Assembly: GCA_018136815.1 (NCBI GenBank)
Contig: CM030932.1
Span: 10,038,138 to 10,102,137, forward strand
DNA: 64,000 nt
Reading direction: 5' to 3'
DNA from: Isochrysis galbana
Lineage: Eukaryota > Haptophyta > Isochrysidales > Isochrysidaceae
Shown here: positions 17,243 through 27,200 of the stretch, piece after piece
Position numbering within the stretch: position 1 is the stretch's first letter
Layout: each line of letters begins with the position of its first letter
Position numbers and translations under genes: made by a program
Notes under the pieces: generated by a model
Told to the model about the DNA's origin: nothing
The model's database searches: none
The model's input: the letters and a program-made list of their open reading frames with translations, nothing else

Positions 17243-20200
17243 ACCAACACCTTCGACCCAGCCAAGCTTCCGAGCTTTCAACCCCACCCAAGCCACCCAA
17301 GCTCCAACCCCTGCCCACCTTTTCACCACCCCTCTCCTCCCCCCCCTTTCCAACGCCACCGCACACCACCGCCCACCCAACCCCACCCCAAGCTCCGACT
17401 CCCAAAAGCTCCCCCGATCAACACCTTTGCCCCACTCCCACTCAAGCTTCTAATCACACTCTCCGACTCCCAAGACCCCTCGGACCCCACCAAGCTCCAA
17501 CTCCACCCAAGCTCCAACTCCACCCAAGCTCCAACCCCGCCCAAGCTCCAACCCCATCAAGCTCCAACCCCACCCAAACTCCGACCCCCAAACCTCCTCC
17601 GACCAACATTCGCCCCAACCAAGCTCCCCCAACTCCACCCAAGCTCTTACCCCACCCAAGCTCCAACTCCACCCAAGCCCACCCAGAGCTCCAACCCCAC
17701 CGAAGCTCCAACCTCCAACCCCAAGCTCCAACCCACCCAAGCTCCAACCCCACCCAAGCTCCAACCCCACCCAAGCTCCAACCCACCCAAGCTCCACCCC
17801 CAACCCCACCAAAGCTCCAACCCACCCAAGCTCCAACCCCAACCCCACCGAAGCTCCCGCACCCAAGCTCCAAGCTCCCCACCCAAGCTCCAACCCCACC
17901 CAAGCTCCCCACCCAAGCTCCAACCCCACCCAAGCTCCAACCCCACCCAAGCTCCAACCCCACCCAAGCTCCAACCCCACCCAAGCTCCAACCCCGCCCA
18001 AGCTCCAACCCCATCAAGCTCCAACCCCACCCAAACTCCGACCCCCAAACCTCCTCCGACCAACATTCGCCCCAACCAAGCTCCCCCAACTCCACCCAAG
18101 CTCTTACCCCACCCAAGCTCCAACTCCACCCAAGCCCACCCAGAGCTCCAACCCCACCGAAGCTCCAACCTCCAACCCCAAGCTCCAACCCACCCAAGCT
18201 CCAACCCCACCCAAGCTCCAACCCCACCCAAGCTCCAACCCACCCAAGCTCCAACCCCAACCCCACCAAAGCTCCAACCCACCCAAGCTCCAACCCCAAC
18301 CCCACCGAAGCTCCCGCACCCAAGCTCCAAGCTCCCCACCCAAGCTCCAACCCCACCCAAGCTCCCCACCCAAGCTCCAACCCCACCCAAGCTCCAACCC
18401 CACCCAAGCTCCAACCCCACCCAAGCTCCAACCCCACCCAAGCTCCAACCCCGCCCAAGCTCCAACCCCATCAAGCTCCAACCCCACCCAAACTCCGACC
18501 CCCAAACCTCCTCCGACCAACATTCGCCCCAACCAAGCTCCCCCAACTCCACCCAAGCTCTTACCCCACCCAAGCTCCAACTCCACCCAAGCCCACCCAG
18601 AGCTCCAACCTCCAACCCCAAGCTCCAACCCACCCAAGCTCCAACCCCACCCAAGCTCCAACCCCAACCCCACCGAAGCTCCAACCCACCCAAGCTCCAA
18701 CCCCAACCCCACCGAAGCTCCAACCCACCCAACCCCACCGAAACTCCAACCCACCCAAGCTCAAGCTCCAACCCCACCACCCAAGCTCCAACCAACCCCA
18801 CCCAAGCTCCAACCCCACCCAAGCTCCCGCACCCAAGCTCCAACCCCACCCAAGCTCCAACCCACTCAACCCCACCGAAGCTCCAACCCACCCAACCCCA
18901 CCGAAACTCCAACCCACCCAACCCCACCGAAACTCCAACCCACCCAAGCTCCAACCCCACCCAAGCTCAAGCTCCAACCCCACCACCCAAGCCAACCCAA
19001 GCTCCCGCACCCAAGCTCCCCACCCAAGCTCCAACCCCACCCAAGCTTCCACCCAAGCTCCCCACCCAAGCTCCCCCCAAGCTCCAACCCCACCCAAGCT
19101 CCAACCCCACCACCCAAGCTCCAACCCCACCCAAGCTCCAACCCCACCCAAGCTCCAACCCCACTCAAAGCTCCAACCCCACCCAAACTCCAACCCCACC
19201 CAAACTCCAATCTCACCCAAACTCCAACCCCACCCAAGCTCCCACCCAAGCTCCCCACCCAAGCTCCAAGCTCGCACCCAAGCTCCAACCCCAAGCTCCA
19301 ACCCCCACCGAAACTCCAAGCTCCAAGCTCCAACCCCACCCAATCTCCCACCTCAACCCCACCCAAGCTCCAACCCCACCCAAGCTCCAACCCCAAGCTC
19401 CCGCACCCAAGCTCGAACCCCACCCAAGCTCCAACCCCACCCAAGCTCCAACCCCACCCAAGCTCCCACCCAACCCCACCCAACCCAAGCTCCAACCCCA
19501 ACCCCACCCAAGCTCCAATCCACCACCCCCGCACCCAAGCTCCAAGCTCCAACCCCACCCAAGCTCCAATCCACCACCCAAGCTCCCCACCCAAGCTCCA
19601 ACCCCACCCAAGCTCCAACCCCACTCAAACTCCAACCCCACCCAAGATCCAACCCACTCAAACTCCAACCCCACCCAAACTCCAATCTCACCCCCACCCA
19701 AGCTCGCACCCAAGCTCCAAGCTCGCACCCAAGCTCGAACCCCCACCCAAGCTCGAACCCAACCCCACCCAAGCTCCTTGGTGGCTGGGGCGAAGGTGTT
19801 GGTCGGAGGGTTGGAGCTTTTGGGAGTCGGAACTTGGGTGGGGTTGGAGCTTGGGTGGGGTTGGAGCTTGGGTGGGGTTGGAGCTTGGGTGGGGTTGGAG
19901 CTTGGGTGGGGTTGGAGCTTGGGTGGGGTTGGGTGGAGTTGGTCGGAGGAGCTTTTGGGAGTCGGAGCTTGGTTGGGTCGAGCTTGGGTTGGAGCTTGGG
20001 TGGGGCTCGGAAGCTTGGCTGGGGTGAAGGTGTTGGTCGGAGGGAGCTTTTGGGAGTCGGAGCTTGGAGATTGGGTTGGAGATTGGGTGCTTGGCTGGGG
20101 CGAAGGTGTTGGTAGGAGGGAGGAGGGAGTTGGAGCTTTTGGGAGTCGGAGCTTGGGTGGGGTTGGAGCTCGGATGGGGTTGGAGCTCGGAGCTCGGGTG

Positions 20201-20540
20201 GTGTGGCTGGGGCGAAGGTGTTGGTCGGAGGTTGGAGCGTCGGAGCTTGAGTGGGGTTGGAGCTTGAGTGGAGTTTGGGCTGGTGGCTGGGGGTCGGAGG
20301 GTTTGGAGCTTTTGGGAGCTTGGGTGGAGCTTGAGTGGGGTTGGAGCTTGAGTGGAGTTGGAGCTTGAGTGGAGTTTGGGCTGGTGGCTGGGGGTCGGAG
20401 GGTTGGAGCTTTTGGGAGTCGCAGCTTGGGTGGGGTTAGAAGCTTGGGTTGGAGCTGGGGCGAAGGTGGATGAGTTGTAGCTTTTGGGAGTCGGAGCTTG
20501 AGTGGTGGAGTTGGAGCTTGGGTGGGGTTGGGTGTTGGTC
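17243..20540 (+). repeat. Inverted repeat arm 2, left copy: 18-bp satellite
   Basis: 3298 bp matching 38231-41528 in reverse complement with no net length difference (paired coordinates sum to 58771 at both ends) and very few mismatches. It is built from an 18-bp unit, AAGCTCCAACCCCACCCA, with a higher-order repeat of about 457 bp marked by CCAACATTCGCCCCAACC (about 17604, 18060 and 18517). At about 19773 the unit orientation flips to TTGGAGCTTGGGTGGGG, so the arm itself contains a smaller inverted structure. Open frames of up to about 970 codons on both strands are a by-product of a stop-free unit whose length is a multiple of three. Confidence 0.92.
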
Positions 20541-20632
20541 GGATGAGCTTTTGGGAGTCGGAGCTTGAGTGGTGGAGTTGGAGCTTGGGTGGGGTTGGGT
20601 GTTGGTCGGATGAGCTTTTGGGAGTCGGAGGT

Positions 20633-20850
20633 TAACGTTATGTACGAAGACGCTACGCGGACACAAAACCACTCTAAAAGCGCACTTTCCTCCATCCAGA
20701 CACCCGCAGCACTTGGGCCTGACACGGACACTGATAGTGATGAACTAGCGTCCATGCGAATGCTTTCTGGCTGGATTTCAAGGGGAAAGGGGAGAGAGTG
20801 CACAACATGGTTCAATGGACTCGGCTGCTTTGTGGCACCGAGGATGGAGG
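20633..20850 (+). repeat. Composite dispersed repeat A+C, left copy
   Basis: TAACGTTATGTACGAAGACGC and CACAAAACCACTCTAAAAGCG, a spacer with GAACTAGCGTCCATGC, then GTGCACAACATGGTTCAATGG and CGGCTGCTTTGTGGCACCGAG. The whole block recurs inverted at 51050-51261. A piece of module D (AAGATTGCGGCAAGTGTCCTG) lies at about 20986. Confidence 0.8.
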
Positions 20851-20979
20851 GGTTGGAGAGCTCGGGTGGCTTGGGTGGTGGGGTTGGGTTGGGTGGTTGG
20901 AAGCTTCGGCTGGGGCGAAGGTGTTGGTCTTGGTGGGGTTGGAGCTTGAGTGGGGTTGGATGGGGAGTTGTGGCTCTAA

Positions 20980-21723
20980 TCACAAAGATTGCGGCAAGTG
21001 TCCTGAAGTGCCGATGTACCATGTCTTTGGGTTCCCTTCTTTCTTGATTCTGCAGACTCCGATGCCATCGCGTGCACTCCTCGCCTTCCTCGACTCCATC
21101 GAGCGCTGCGGATGCAGCAGGTGGGGAAGCGCACGCCAAGCGCACCACCTCCCAAGAGCACAAGGAAATGAACCTTTCTGGACGACCTTGAGGGTAAAAA
21201 AAAAAATCAAAGGAACTGGATGTGCGGCAGGTCCTCTCATGGAGGGAGATGGAGGAGGAGGAGACGGTGGTGGCGGAGAAGGAGGCGGCGGCGACGGTGG
21301 AGGAGGCGAAGGTGGGGGTGGGGAAGGAGGGGGTGGAGATGGAGGAGGCGGTGATGGTGGCGGTGGGGAAGGAGGAGGAGGTGACGGTGGTGGCGGGGAA
21401 GGAGGGGGTGGCGAGGGTGGTGGCGGCGACGGTGGTGGCGGCGAAGGAGGCGGAGGCGACGGAGGGGGTGGAGAAGGAGGAGGTGGGGACGGAGGCGGTG
21501 GTGAGGGAGGGGGTGGGGAAGGAGGGGGTGGGGAAGGAGGAGGTGGAGAGGGAGGAGGTGGAGAGGGAGGGGGTGGAGAGGGAGGCGGCGGTGATGGTGG
21601 TGGTGGAGAAGGAGGGGGTGGAGAGGGAGGGAGGCAAAGAGGGGAGCTGACCAACAACGGCAGCCCCTGCTTCTTTGTGAGGGTGTCGTCGACTTCCGTA
21701 AACTGAAAGAGGTGCACTGGCAA
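20980..21723 (-). CDS. (SPPPP)n proline-rich protein, extensin-like, doubtful boundaries
   Basis: On the minus strand about 26 SPPPP pentapeptides (about 21240-21640) are flanked by MPVHLFQFTEVDD and a basic, Trp/Cys-containing tail. A second minus frame just upstream (about 21738-21800) encodes a strong hydrophobic helix (VDVVLVLLVLVVIGIVAH), which would supply a membrane anchor if spliced or frameshifted on. Hydroxyproline-rich cell-surface proteins of algae look like this. The opposite strand reads as Gly-rich and is treated as the shadow. Confidence 0.4.
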   Translation of the reverse strand: MPVHLFQFTEVDDTLTKKQGLPLLVSSPLCLPPSPPPPSPPPPSPPPPSPPPPSPPPPSPPPPSPPPPSPPPPSPPPPSPPPPSPPPPSPPPPSPPPPSPPPPSPPPPSPPPPSPPPPSPPPPSPPPPSPPPPSPPPPSPPPPSPPPPSPPPPSPPPPSPSMRGPAAHPVPLIFFFTLKVVQKGSFPCALGRWCAWRALPHLLHPQRSMESRKARSARDGIGVCRIKKEGNPKTWYIGTSGHLPQSL

Positions 21724-22089
21724 TAGCGATGTGCCACAATACCGATGACGACGAGAACCAAGAGTACCAATACCACGTCTACGCTAGTCTGGTATGGGGA
21801 AGGGCGGGTGATAGGAGGGGCTTCCCCTGGGGAGGGGGCGGCAGAAGAGAACTCTGCTCTTGGGGGAGAAGAATGGCTGCCGTTTTGTTTCCACCAATAA
21901 CGGAGGTGAAAGTATGGCATCAGGGTATGTACAATCACATCAATGAAAAAAAATGGGTGCCCGGTTTGGACAGTTGTGCCTTGGAGTTATGGCCCTGGAC
22001 ATGACGGGTGCCTTGGACAGTGAGGAAACAGTTGTGGTGTAGTTAGAAACAGTTATGAACAGTTATGGAGTTATGGCCCTGGTGTCTGA

Positions 22090-22280
22090 TTGTAGAAGTT
22101 ACGGATGAGATGGGCAGTTACGGATGAGGTGGGCAGTTACGGATGAGATGGGCAGTTACGGATGAGGTGGGCAGTTACGGATGAGATGGGCAGTTACAGA
22201 TGAGATGGGCAGTTGGGTGAGTTGGTCAATTATAGATGAGTTGGGGAGTAATTGGGCAGTTATAGTGGGCAGTGTGGGCA
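22090..22280 (+). repeat. 19-bp tandem array with GGGCAGTTA in each unit
   Basis: GTTACGGATGAGATGGGCA alternates with GTTACGGATGAGGTGGGCA for about six units, then degenerates to GTTGGGTGAGTTGGTCA and similar. Each junction makes GGGCAGTTA, whose complement TAACTG fits a MYB R2R3 site. Confidence 0.85.
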
Positions 22281-22537
22281 GGTGCCGCCTCTCCCATCCC
22301 CGCCCCGCTCTCCTCCCGCTCCGCCTCCCACCCCGCCGGCTTCCTCCCACCCGCCCCACCTCTTCCCTCCGTCTCCCACCGCCTACACCCCGCCGCTCCG
22401 CCACCCCACAACAAAACGGATAGATCATGCGACTAATATGGCATGCGCTTACGTACGAAAAGGACTCGACAGAATGTGGTACCCACATCCGCTCGAGGTT
22501 GTGATTGCTTCGTGTGCCATTTTTTTTTTTTGCACAG

Positions 22538-23189
22538 TGTGCCCTTGATGTCAAGAGGTGTGAAGGGATCGAATCAGCGCTCACCAAGGACCGCACGCCC
22601 TACGAGGCCCTTCGGTGCTACGAGATTGCGATCCGGATGGCCACCGAGCACCAAGCGTCGGCTCAGTGTCGCCTCCTCAGGCGAACGGATCGAGAACCTG
22701 ATACGCTCTGGGAGTCACGAGCGTGTGCTGATCTCTCGTGCAGACGCTGAGGATCTCCTTCCACCTCTCGCCCACATCGAGCTACAGCGCGTGCGTGCGC
22801 CGTATCCGAAGACCAGCGTCGACTGGGTCACCGCCGCTGTCTGTGCAGTCCTCTGGGACAGCTACCACCACACGGTCGACGAGCTCTTACCCGCCGAAGA
22901 ATGGGCCGATGGAGCCGTCGTGGAGGAAGGGATGCGCTGTGTACGAGCCCATCTTGAGGGGTATGAAAATGTCATCTACGACTACGTCTGTGTCACTGAG
23001 CTCGATGGTCGCCTTCTGTACTGCCGTTGCTTTGCTGCGTCTGAAGACTGCGTTGTAAGTGTCATCCTTGCCAATGACGTGGGACGTGAAGAGATGCTCG
23101 CTGCATGTGTCCCGCTCCCAGTACACCCAAAGGGACAATGGTCATCCCCTTCTTTCAGAGGCAAACGTGTGTCTTTTGTCTCTCTCTGA
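22538..23189 (+). pseudogene. Unknown protein, reading frame interrupted once
   Basis: A likely splice acceptor (T-run then GCACAG, ending 22537) opens a helical frame (GIESALTKDRTPYEALRCYEIA). Near 22680 the plausible coding switches to another frame (GERIENLIRSGSHERVLI, DWVTAAVCAVLWDSYHHTV, EDCVVSVILANDVGREEM) and ends at 23189. Both halves look protein-like, while the alternative frames over the same bases do not. A one-base indel, unrecognised intron or decay would explain it. Function unknown. Confidence 0.4.
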
Positions 23190-23217
23190 CATACTTTTTC
23201 TGGGGGTATGTGCGAAG

Positions 23218-23560
23218 ACGTGAGTACTGTAGTGCTTTTATTGGGAGACGGGTCTTTTGGTGACACTTTCCCCCAATAAAAGAAGTTTGTCCGTGCACTA
23301 GTGTCGCGCAGGGTGACGCGCAGGGTGACGATTGTTCTCGACGAGTACCAGACCTCCTTAGGGTCTGTGCGAAAAGGTATTACAATAGGCAATCATGGAT
23401 CTCCGGTGGGTTTTGTGCCCGCATAGCGTTTTCATATATAACGTTAATGTGCTCCAAACATCATCGGAACTACAGGACACTGCCGTGGTGTTGGGGTTCC
23501 GCCCAACGACACTCCCCGCCACCCTCGGTGCCACAAAGCAGCCGAGTAGCGCACTATCTC
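23218..23560 (-). repeat. Composite dispersed repeats B, A, D and C, minus orientation
   Basis: On the plus strand, reversed B lies at 23218-23390 (CAATAAAAGAAGTTTGTCCG, GTGACGATTGTTCTCGACGAG, AGGGTCTGTGCGAAAAGG). Reversed A is at 23406-23446, reversed D near 23462-23495 (ACAGGACACTGCC), and reversed C at about 23510-23560 (CCTCGGTGCCACAAAGCAGCC). The order of modules differs from other copies. Confidence 0.65.
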
Positions 23561-23698
23561 CCTTCTCCACCAACAATCGTGACACGTATCGTGAGCCGAA
23601 CTAGGGTGCATGCAAATGCTCCTGGCTGGGTGTCAAAGAATGTGTGTATCGCACCAGGCCGAAGTGACTGTGCTCGGGTGGATGGGAGGAATTGCGGC

Positions 23699-23812
23699 GC
23701 TTCTAGAGTGGTTTTGTGCCCACATACATAGCGTTTTATGCACAGCGTTTTAATACATAGCGTTTTCATACATAGCGTTTTCATACATAGCGTTTTCATG
23801 CATAACGTTACG
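23699..23812 (-). repeat. Module A with five tandem AGCGTTTTCATACAT units
   Basis: Starts GCGCTTCTAGAGTGGTTTTG, then AGCGTTTTATGCAC and four AGCGTTTTCATACAT-like units, ending GCATAACGTTA. It lies about 100 bp 3' of the TnpB/Fanzor remnant, in the same orientation. A further phrase, GCATTCCACAACTAGATTTC (23828), is shared with the M repeat at 41984. Confidence 0.75.
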
Positions 23813-23912
23813 AATCACCTACAAAGCATTCCACAACTAGATTTCAGTCACACTAGCATGTGTACCCCTTCATTTCACGCACATGTCCAATCCGCGTCTT
23901 CTACGGCAATAT

Positions 23913-24215
23913 CTAGCGGATCATGATTTGAGTGTTATATCTCGCGGCGAAGACTCGGCTAATGTTGCATGTCGCGTTGCGATCGCACCCGGAGGGGTGC
24001 TTGAGACACTCAGTGCAGCAGATCTTGCGCTGACGAAGCGCTTCCGACTCTTTGGCACTCGAATGCCCTGTTTGCCCACAAAAAGAGCACGTCTGTGAAG
24101 TGTACATCCACAAATCGAGTGTGGTGGATCTTGAAGTATGGAAGAGGAGGTTGGATCTTTCCGGTCTTCATCTCAGCTGCCGTACGTAAGGACCATCACG
24201 TCTTCAGAAAGAAAG
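23913..24215 (-). pseudogene. TnpB/Fanzor-type C-terminal remnant (RuvC-III and zinc ribbon)
   Basis: The minus strand encodes YTSQTCSFCG, about 20 residues, then CTECLKHPSGCDRNATCNIS. This is the TnpB/Fanzor C-terminal layout: CxxC, CxxC, then D-x-NA-xx-NI, where the Asp is the third RuvC catalytic residue. Upstream, a second frame (KTGKIQPPLPYFKIHHTRFVDV) fits the segment that normally precedes the TS-x2-C motif, so a one-base shift near 24105 separates them. A further stop lies upstream near 24167. Only about 95 residues remain of a nuclease normally several hundred long, so it cannot be active. No guide RNA end is recognisable. Confidence 0.6.
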
Positions 24216-24220
24216 CAATC

Positions 24221-27200
24221 TCAAGGCGGGTCACACTCACGGAAGATAGTTGATTTACTAGCCGAGCACGTCCACATACCCAACTTGTTTTGTGCATATA
24301 CGCACTCTTGGCATCCAAAGGAGCAGTCGAATCTGTAGTCTTCTGGTGCATCTTTGACAACCCCATCTAAGTAGTAAGACTCGCAAAGGAATTGATCTTC
24401 TACCTTGAAAGTGTTGGAAGGTACTGCTCCTAGATTAAAGCACCATTGTTGTCCTATGAATGCATTACGCAGAAGTTTGGTACGCGTAAAGTTAATGTTT
24501 CCACATTGCAAGGATGATGGCAGGGGTGAGGGCGGTGGTGAGAGTGACGATGAAGGCGGTGGTGAGGGTGATGGTGAGGGTGATGGTGGTGAGGGTGATG
24601 GTGGTGAGGGTGATGGTGGTGAGGGTGATGGTGGTGGCGATGAGGGTGTGTTTCCGAAGATGTTCTTTACGAAAAGACCCAATGATTTGAGAGACCACAG
24701 AAGGATTGTCGCCAAGATGAAGAAGATTCCAGGAGTTTGGGGCGGAGGAGAGGCAGGCGGTGGAGAAGGAGGTGACGAGGGAGAGGGAGGCGGTGGCGAT
24801 GGAGGAGAAAGGGAGGGAGGCGGTGGCAAGGGAGGCGGTGGCGATGGTGGTGGCGGTGATGAGAGTGGCGGTGGCGATGGAGGAGGAAGGGAGGGAGGCG
24901 GTGGCAAGGGAGGCGGTGGCGAGGGTGGTGGCGGTGAGGGAGGAGGAGGAGAGGGAGGCGGTGGAGAAGGAGGAGGTGACGAGGGAGAGGGAGGCGGTGG
25001 CGATGGAGGAGAAAGGGAGGGTGGCGGTGGCAAGGGAGGCGGTGGCGAGGGTGGTGGCGGTGAGGGAGGAGGAGGAGAGGGAGGCGGTGGAGAAGGAGGA
25101 GGTGACGAGGGAGAGGGAGGCGGTGGCGATGGAGGAGAAAGGGAGGGAGGCGGTGGCAAGGGAGGCGGTGGCGAGGGAGGCGGTGGCGATGGTGGTGGCG
25201 GTGATGAGAGTGGCGGTGGCGATGGAGGAGGAAGGGAGGGAGGCGGTGGCAAGGGAGGCGGTGGCGAGGGTGGTGGCGGTGAGGGAGGAGGAGGAGAGGG
25301 AGGCGGTGGAGAAGGAGGAGGTGACGAGGGAGAGGGAGGCGGTGGCGATGGAGGAGAAAGGGAGGGAGGCGGTGGCAAGGGAGGCGGTGGCGAGGGTGGT
25401 GGCGGTGAGGGAGGAGGTGGAGAGGGAGGCGGTGGAGAAGGAGGAGGTGACGAGGGAGAGGGAGGCGGTGGCAAGGGAGGCGGTGGCGAGGGTGGTGGCG
25501 GGGAGGGAGGAGGAGGAGAGGGAGGCGGTGGAGAAGGAGGAGGTGACGAGGGAGAGGGAGGCGGTGGCGATGGAGGAGAAAGGGAGGGAGGCGGTGGCAA
25601 GGGAGGCGGTGGCGAGGGTGGTGGCGGTGAGGGAGGAGGTGGAGAGGGAGGCGGTGGAGAAGGAGGAGGTGACGAGGGAGAGGGAGGCGGTGGCGATGGA
25701 GGAGAAAGGGAGGGAGGCGGTGGCAAGGGAGGCGGTGGCGAGGGAGGCGGTGGCGATGGTGGTGGCGGTGATGAGAGTGGCGGTGGCGATGGAGGAGGAA
25801 GGGAGGGAGGCGGTGGCAAGGGAGGCGGTGGCGAGGGTGGTGGCGGTGAGGGAGGAGGAGGAGAGGGAGGCGGTGGAGAAGGAGGAGGTGACGAGGGAGA
25901 GGGAGGCGGTGGCGATGGAGGAGAAAGGGAGGGAGGCGGTGGCAAGGGAGGCGGTGGCGAGGGTGGTGGCGGTGAGGGAGGAGGTGGAGAGGGAGGCGGT
26001 GGAGAAGGAGGAGGTGACGAGGGAGAGGGAGGCGGTGGCAAGGGAGGCGGTGGCGAGGGTGGTGGCGGTGAGGGAGGAGGAGGAGAGGGAGGCGGTGGAG
26101 AAGGAGGAGGTGACGAGGGAGAGGGAGGCGGTGGCGATGGAGGAGAAAGGGAGGGAGGCGGTGGCAAGGGAGGCGGTGGCGAGGGTGGTGGCGGTGAGGG
26201 AGGAGGTGGAGAGGGAGGCGGTGGAGAAGGAGGAGGTGACGAGGGAGGAGAAAGGGAGGGAGGCGGTGGCAAGGGAGGCGGTGGCGAGGGAGGCGGTGGC
26301 GATGGTGGTGGCGGTGATGAGAGTGGCGGTGGCGATGGAGGAGGAAGGGAGGGAGGCGGTGGCAAGGGAGGCGGTGGCGAGGGTGGTGGCGGTGAGGGAG
26401 GAGGAGGAGAGGGAGGCGGTGGAGAAGGAGGAGGTGACGAGGGAGAGGGAGGCGGTGGCGATGGAGGAGAAAGGGAGGGAGGCGGTGGCAAGGGAGGCGG
26501 TGGCGAGGGTGGTGGCGGTGAGGGAGGAGGTGGAGAGGGAGGCGGTGGAGAAGGAGGAGGTGACGAGGGAGAGGGAGGCGGTGGCGATGGAGGCGATGGC
26601 GGTGGAGGCGACGGAGGCAGTGATGGTGGCGGGGGAGAAGGCGGCGGAAGGGGGGGAGCGGAAGGGGGTGGTCTCGGCGGGAAGACGAATCTCGAGGTCA
26701 CAGCCACTGCACCAAGGTTAAGACTGGTCGTCAAGTTGTTTATCCTTTGCTCGAACTTAATCTGCAAGTCACTTGCCACTTCGTCAGGGCTCGAACCCTT
26801 GGGGACCTCGCGGGATACAACCATATCGATGAAGAGCTCGAACGCGTAAGTGTAGTTGGTGATGCTAAAGGAGCCCTCTGCCTCAACAAGCGTTTGGTTG
26901 TCTTTGGAGATGAGGGGAGTCGTGCGCACGTTGTCTCCTCGTTGCACGTAGCCCAACAGGGGGACGGCGGTCAGCGTGGCGTCGGGGCCTACCTCACACG
27001 TCGGTCCGCAATATGCAAGGAGGACTGATGCGTTGAGGTTAATCCCGGCAACACGATCGACGAGATAGACTTTAGCTGTGGTTTCGTTGTCCTCGAGCCC
27101 GTCATAGATCGGATCGACCGGCTGGCCCTGGAGAGCCGACGCATCCAACACCATGCGCGAACGAATGCGTCGGCTCGAGGCGCTTTTGGCCTCTCCAAGT

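Noticed and set aside
17197-20115. 972-codon frame (PSSNPTQAPTPPKLQP) and opposite-strand GVGAWVGLELGW frames
   Set aside because: An 18-bp satellite without stop triplets leaves both strands open. There is no start context, domain or composition typical of protein.
20798-21706. Plus-strand frame with GGGGEGGGGD repeats at 21.2-21.65 kb
   Set aside because: Starts inside dispersed module C; the Gly-rich part is the complement of SPPPP codons.
24405-26849. 814-codon plus-strand Gly/Glu-rich frame (GGGGEGGG repeats)
   Set aside because: It is the exact antisense of SPPPP codons. The minus strand has the signal peptide, globular domain, transmembrane helix and Cys-rich end.
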